Made by a program: the position numbers and the translations under genes. Source: Bacillota bacterium (lineage in GTDB: Bacteria; Bacillota; Clostridia; Clostridiales; Clostridiaceae). Taken from it: a DNA stretch of 8,749 nucleotides. The notes beneath the pieces were generated by a model. It was not told the DNA's origin. It saw nothing but the letters and a program-made list of their open reading frames with translations, and did not search any database. Where the stretch lies: assembly GCA_023417975.1 (NCBI GenBank), contig JAEZDX010000495.1:1-8749 (forward strand). The letters are read 5' to 3'. Shown in pieces: positions 5,578-8,749 of the stretch (position 1 is the first letter of the stretch; each line of letters starts with the position of its first letter).

Positions 5578-6390
5578 CTACATCTTATTTGCTATTATTC
5601 TCTCCAGTTCTAACTTGGCCTTAACTGCTGATTGTATAGGTCTTATTTCAAAATTCATATATGTATTATCATTACGCATAAACTCATAAAACAAAGTGAA
5701 ATCAATGATTCCGGTGCCAACGATTTGATGTGAACCAAAATGTTCATTCATATCGTGAATATGCAATTCACGAATTAAAGATTTATGTGCTTTATAAAAC
5801 TCCAACACTTCACTGTTTATATGAAATTTTTTTGTATACATTTTTGCTATATCCATTGTTAAGTATAAAGCATATTCTTCTTTTATTAATCTTTTAGCAA
5901 CATTGATTATTTGAGCATTAAAGTTGTAGTTTTCTAAACAAATCAAAGTTTTCTGATTGCTCAATATTAAGGCTTTCAAGTTTTCATAAAGAATACTCTC
6001 ATAATAATCTTTGTAAGTCGAAATATAATCATCATTTTTTGTGCCACTTTTTTTAAATGTGGGATACGCGCCTGCGTGTAAAGTAATATGCCTTGCATCA
6101 AGAATATTTGCTTTTTGTATAATCATCTTAAACTGTTTTAATATACCGTCTCGAATCAATGGATAATCGCAAAACAAACTAACATTATCGCCAGGAGCAT
6201 GAAATGTAATTTCAACATTATTACTTTTTGCATAATCACGAATAGCTATTAAATCGTCAACTGATAAATCATCTAAAAAGAATTTAGGAATACTTAAATC
6301 AAATTGCACAAATTCAAAACCATTAGCCTTTGCACTATCAATTGCCTCAAAGAAGTTGTTCTCATAGACAGCATGATATCCAGTTTTCAT
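5578..6390 (-). CDS. Xylose isomerase-like TIM-barrel protein (sugar phosphate isomerase/epimerase or AP endonuclease 2 superfamily)
   Basis: The 270-residue product starts at an ATG six bases after AGGAGG (6397-6402). Features of the AP-endonuclease-2/xylose isomerase-like TIM barrel run in order: GFEFVQFDL (24-32), EITFHAPG (60-67, H64), ITLHAGAYP (102-110, H105), LICLENY (149-155, E153), LTMDIAKMY (177-185, D180), ELHIHDMN (208-215, H210, H212, D213), GTGIIDF (225-231), and NFEIRP (246-251, E248). These histidines and acids are in the places of the family's divalent metal ligands, so the active site looks intact. Members include sugar isomerases, epimerases, inosose dehydratases and endonuclease IV. 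The overall length and lack of clear Nfo signatures favour a small-molecule enzyme over DNA repair; the substrate is unknown. It is the first gene of the operon with the lipoprotein and methyltransferase. Sampled lines of this gene are very AT-rich (22-28% GC). Confidence 0.9.
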   Translation of the reverse strand: MKTGYHAVYENNFFEAIDSAKANGFEFVQFDLSIPKFFLDDLSVDDLIAIRDYAKSNNVEITFHAPGDNVSLFCDYPLIRDGILKQFKMIIQKANILDARHITLHAGAYPTFKKSGTKNDDYISTYKDYYESILYENLKALILSNQKTLICLENYNFNAQIINVAKRLIKEEYALYLTMDIAKMYTKKFHINSEVLEFYKAHKSLIRELHIHDMNEHFGSHQIVGTGIIDFTLFYEFMRNDNTYMNFEIRPIQSAVKAKLELERIIANKM

Positions 6391-6466
6391 CTAAATCCTC
6401 CTAAAGATAAAACTTAGTTGCTTGTACAATAAATCTATTTTTTACATCTTTATATATGATTACTAT

Positions 6467-6475
6467 ATTATACCA
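6467..6475 (-). promoter_or_regulatory. Candidate extended -10 promoter of the TIM-barrel operon
   Basis: The minus strand reads TGGTATAAT (TATAAT at plus 6467-6472, TG element at 6474-6475), the TGnTATAAT extended -10 form that works with a poor -35. No good -35 is seen at 16-18 bases. Transcription would begin near 6460, giving a leader of about 70 bases. This leader includes the self-complementary TTGTACAA at 6422-6429 and a weak AT-rich hairpin (AAAGATAAAA at 6403-6412 against 6440-6451) right beside the ribosome binding site. Confidence 0.5.
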
Positions 6476-6589
6476 TATTGTTAAAGAACATTAGTGAATT
6501 AATTCAAGAAGTAGATTTTCAAAGCTAAGCTTATGATTATATTCAGCATTGGAAAACGCTGATGTTATTTCATAATTCTCAAACATTAT

Positions 6590-6632
6590 TAGAAGAAACA
6601 GCCTCCCCACGGCATTAACCGCAGGGAGGCTG
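6590..6632 (-). terminator. Intrinsic terminator of the surface-protein gene
   Basis: CAGCCTCCC (6599-6607) pairs perfectly with GGGAGGCTG (6624-6632), and the stem continues inside with CGG (6610-6612) against CCG (6619-6621) after a two-base internal loop. On the minus strand it is followed by TTTCTTCT. It begins about 20 bases after the stop of the gene at 6653 and separates it from the downstream TIM-barrel operon, which has its own promoter. Confidence 0.85.
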
Positions 6633-6652
6633 CTTTCCTCACTTTGTTTATA

Positions 6653-8749
6653 TTATTTACTGTTTACTTTCTTGCGTTTTTTGCTTGCACCTAACATAGT
6701 CAGCGAGCCGCCGGAAATGAGGAACAATGCTACCCACATAGGCATATTATTTGTGTCACCGGTTTTCGGTGGTTGTGTATTGTTTTGGGTATATGCGATT
6801 TTCTTCAACAAATCATCGCATTTGTCAATGATGTCCTGCAAGGCTTTCTTTTCCTCTGGAGTTGCATTAGTTGTGTCAACTGCTTCCGCCTTTTTCTTTA
6901 TGTCCTCAATTTCTTTTTTATTGTCCGGCTTTACATCATATTCTGTAAGCTTAACAATATAATCGGATAAGTTTATAATCGGCTTCATAGTAACAGTGTA
7001 GATTGTTATATTTCCGGCTTTATCTGCAGCAACAATCTTATAGGTTGCATTTGTGTTACCCGGAATTGTACTGCCGCTTGTGAATTCCTTGCCATTGACG
7101 ATTACAGTATCTAAATTTGCATCGGTTACTGTTACTTTCTGCGAAGTGAAATAAGTTTCACCGTCTTTAATACCACTTATAACCGGTGCTGTGATATCAA
7201 AGGTTACACCGTCAGAATTGACAATCACTTCATTTCCTGCATTGTCGGTAATGCGTGCATAATATATGAAATGCTGTGCATCCTTTGCCTTTTCATGAAG
7301 AGACTTGGTATAAGCACTCCACTTAGCTTCAACAAGCTCTTGCTTAGTTAGCTCTTTATCAGACTTGTAAAATTCAACCTTGGCAATTCCACTAAGAGCG
7401 TCATTGCTTGCAATGGTTATATCCGCGTCATTGTTAAAGAGTAACCCAAAGGTCACTATATTAATTATGTTTTTATTTTCGCTCTTTTCAATAGTAATAC
7501 TGCCTTTTGGAGCAGCCTTATCCAACTTATAGTTCAGCGTTCTTTCATACACACCTCCATCAGCTTTTTTGATGTAGAAGGTGTAATCTGTGCCGTTGCT
7601 GCCGCTTTCCTCACTGATGGTCAACGTATTTTCAAAGGTTCCGGTGGGAGCTTTACATAGCATCCAGCCGTCCTTTGCTGCAATGGTGATATTGTTGTTA
7701 TACCATCCTTTTGAATTGAACTCCGGCAGCGTAATTGCGTCTTTAGCTTCTGCGTCATTCAGCTTTCCATATCGGATTTCAAAGGTCTTCTCGGCGGTGC
7801 CGGAGTAGTTACCCTTGAGAGTTACAATAACCTTAGCGTTTGTGCCAACCGCAACATTATCTTTATAGGTTACGGTGTAATCAAGGCCCTTAATAAGCTT
7901 AGTATTGCCAATAGTCACCGTAGATTCTGGCTTGATTTCGCTGTTGGTAAAGATGTAGTACTCGTCAATTCCGCTTATAGTTATATCTTGAGCAGCTATT
8001 GCTTTATCCGAAATATTAAAGCTTGTTTTAGCTTCGCAGCCGTTATAATCACCTGTAGGTGCAACGCTTGCTTTTACATAGTAGGTTCCTGCCTGTGTAG
8101 GAACTGTGTCTGTGTAAGTGCCGTTTTCGCTGTCACTGTAGGTGTAGGTTATTGTGCCGTATTTTGAGTTTGCTGTGGGAGCCTTAGCCTTCTCACCAAA
8201 TATCCAACCGTTAATGGTAAGATCTGTAATACTATTATCGGTTGCAGCATTGATTTTGAATGCAATTTCGCCTTTAACGGTGTTATGATTCGGCGCGGAA
8301 AGCTCATAATAAACCGTATAGTTTCCTGCACCGGTAAAGTCTGGCGCAGAATCAAGATCGTAAGCTTCTCCGTCCATGCTGTATTTAACCGTTAAAACCT
8401 GACTGTTTACAGTTGTACCCTTTGCTTCAGAAACTGTCTGTGCATTCTTGTTGTAGGTTGCCCACTGTGTTTTATTAGTTGTATCGGTAATTGCAGCGCT
8501 TATAATTGTTGCTTTCTTTGTAAGTGTTCCGCTATAGTCTCCCTTAAAGGTTACGGTAAGCGTTTTTTCACCGGCATTTATCATGTCAGCAGTCCAACTA
8601 AGTATATAGTCCTTGTCCTTAACAAGTGTCTTTGTTCCGTCCTTAACCGTTACAGTAGGGGCAAAGGTACTTCCGTCGTAGGTACTGGTGTCTGGCGTTA
8701 CAGTTACAACCGCAGCAGATACACCGCCCGTTTCCGACATATCCTTAGC
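6653..8749 (-). CDS. Sortase-anchored multidomain surface protein, C-terminal part (5' end outside window)
   Basis: The frame stays open to the window edge (three codons before the ATG at 8740), so the N-terminus and signal peptide are missing and 698 residues are visible. Counting from that ATG, residues 11-322 hold about four beta-sandwich repeats of the MBG/Ig-like kind. Units 1 and 4 share LxKxxDYxLxx and a GxYSGT turn (67-72 and 310-315), and unit 3 has GTYYVKASVAPTGDYNG. Residues about 325-595 are further Ig-like modules with DNAGN and ADKAGN turns and ITAPVISGI. A charged helical stretch (about 600-650) leads to the sorting signal: PPKTGD at 657-662, a hydrophobic segment (about 668-686), and the tail KKRKK. 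This fits covalent attachment to peptidoglycan by sortase. PPKTG departs from canonical LPXTG at the first position. No enzymatic domain is visible; a role in adhesion or as a stalk is inference. Confidence 0.9.
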   Translation of the reverse strand, partial: AKDMSETGGVSAAVVTVTPDTSTYDGSTFAPTVTVKDGTKTLVKDKDYILSWTADMINAGEKTLTVTFKGDYSGTLTKKATIISAAITDTTNKTQWATYNKNAQTVSEAKGTTVNSQVLTVKYSMDGEAYDLDSAPDFTGAGNYTVYYELSAPNHNTVKGEIAFKINAATDNSITDLTINGWIFGEKAKAPTANSKYGTITYTYSDSENGTYTDTVPTQAGTYYVKASVAPTGDYNGCEAKTSFNISDKAIAAQDITISGIDEYYIFTNSEIKPESTVTIGNTKLIKGLDYTVTYKDNVAVGTNAKVIVTLKGNYSGTAEKTFEIRYGKLNDAEAKDAITLPEFNSKGWYNNNITIAAKDGWMLCKAPTGTFENTLTISEESGSNGTDYTFYIKKADGGVYERTLNYKLDKAAPKGSITIEKSENKNIINIVTFGLLFNNDADITIASNDALSGIAKVEFYKSDKELTKQELVEAKWSAYTKSLHEKAKDAQHFIYYARITDNAGNEVIVNSDGVTFDITAPVISGIKDGETYFTSQKVTVTDANLDTVIVNGKEFTSGSTIPGNTNATYKIVAADKAGNITIYTVTMKPIINLSDYIVKLTEYDVKPDNKKEIEDIKKKAEAVDTTNATPEEKKALQDIIDKCDDLLKKIAYTQNNTQPPKTGDTNNMPMWVALFLISGGSLTMLGASKKRKKVNSK

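Noticed and set aside
6543..6562. TCAGC...GCTGA inverted repeat as operator or hairpin
   Set aside because: Five-base arms with a ten-base gap are expected by chance in DNA of this length, and nothing nearby supports a role.
8149..8355. 68-codon minus-strand open frame inside the surface-protein gene
   Set aside because: It is an out-of-frame shadow of the long surface-protein reading frame, with no ribosome binding site.

Overview
The window looks like a chromosomal segment of a low-GC Gram-positive anaerobe, most likely a clostridial or lachnospiral Firmicute. The signs are AT-rich DNA with strong AGGAGG-type ribosome binding sites, a YhgE/Pip membrane protein, a lipobox lipoprotein, and a surface protein ending in a PKTG-type sortase signal. 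No rRNA, tRNA, insertion sequence or CRISPR array was seen. The genus is inference.

Layout. (1) Positions 1-802, plus strand: the last 66 codons of a sensor histidine kinase, then a response regulator made of a receiver domain and a short TPR-like tail with no DNA-binding domain. (2) Positions 849-3983: a divergent pair, a 773-residue YhgE/Pip-family membrane protein on the minus strand and a TetR-family regulator on the plus strand. The 225 bases between them hold two palindromes with perfect 10-bp arms and candidate back-to-back promoters whose -10 boxes overlap. This looks like a locally regulated envelope or efflux-type module. (3) Positions 3984-4214: a compact orphan unit with a promoter of MerR-regulated architecture (19-bp spacer over an imperfect palindrome), a good ribosome binding site, a nine-codon ORF, a second short open frame, a foldable segment and a strong intrinsic terminator. 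It is either a collapsed gene or a small RNA/leader unit. (4) Positions 4215-6390, minus strand: a probable three-gene operon read as xylose-isomerase-like TIM-barrel protein, then small lipoprotein, then class I SAM-dependent methyltransferase, with an extended -10 promoter near 6470. (5) Positions 6590-8749, minus strand: the C-terminal 698 residues of a multidomain, Ig-like, sortase-anchored surface protein whose N-terminus lies outside the window, followed by its terminator.

Most genes belong to known families. The least explained parts are the orphan MerR-type unit at 4007-4195, the symmetric control region at 3243-3346, and the joint role of the TIM-barrel/lipoprotein/methyltransferase operon. 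No clear new defence or biosynthetic system is visible.
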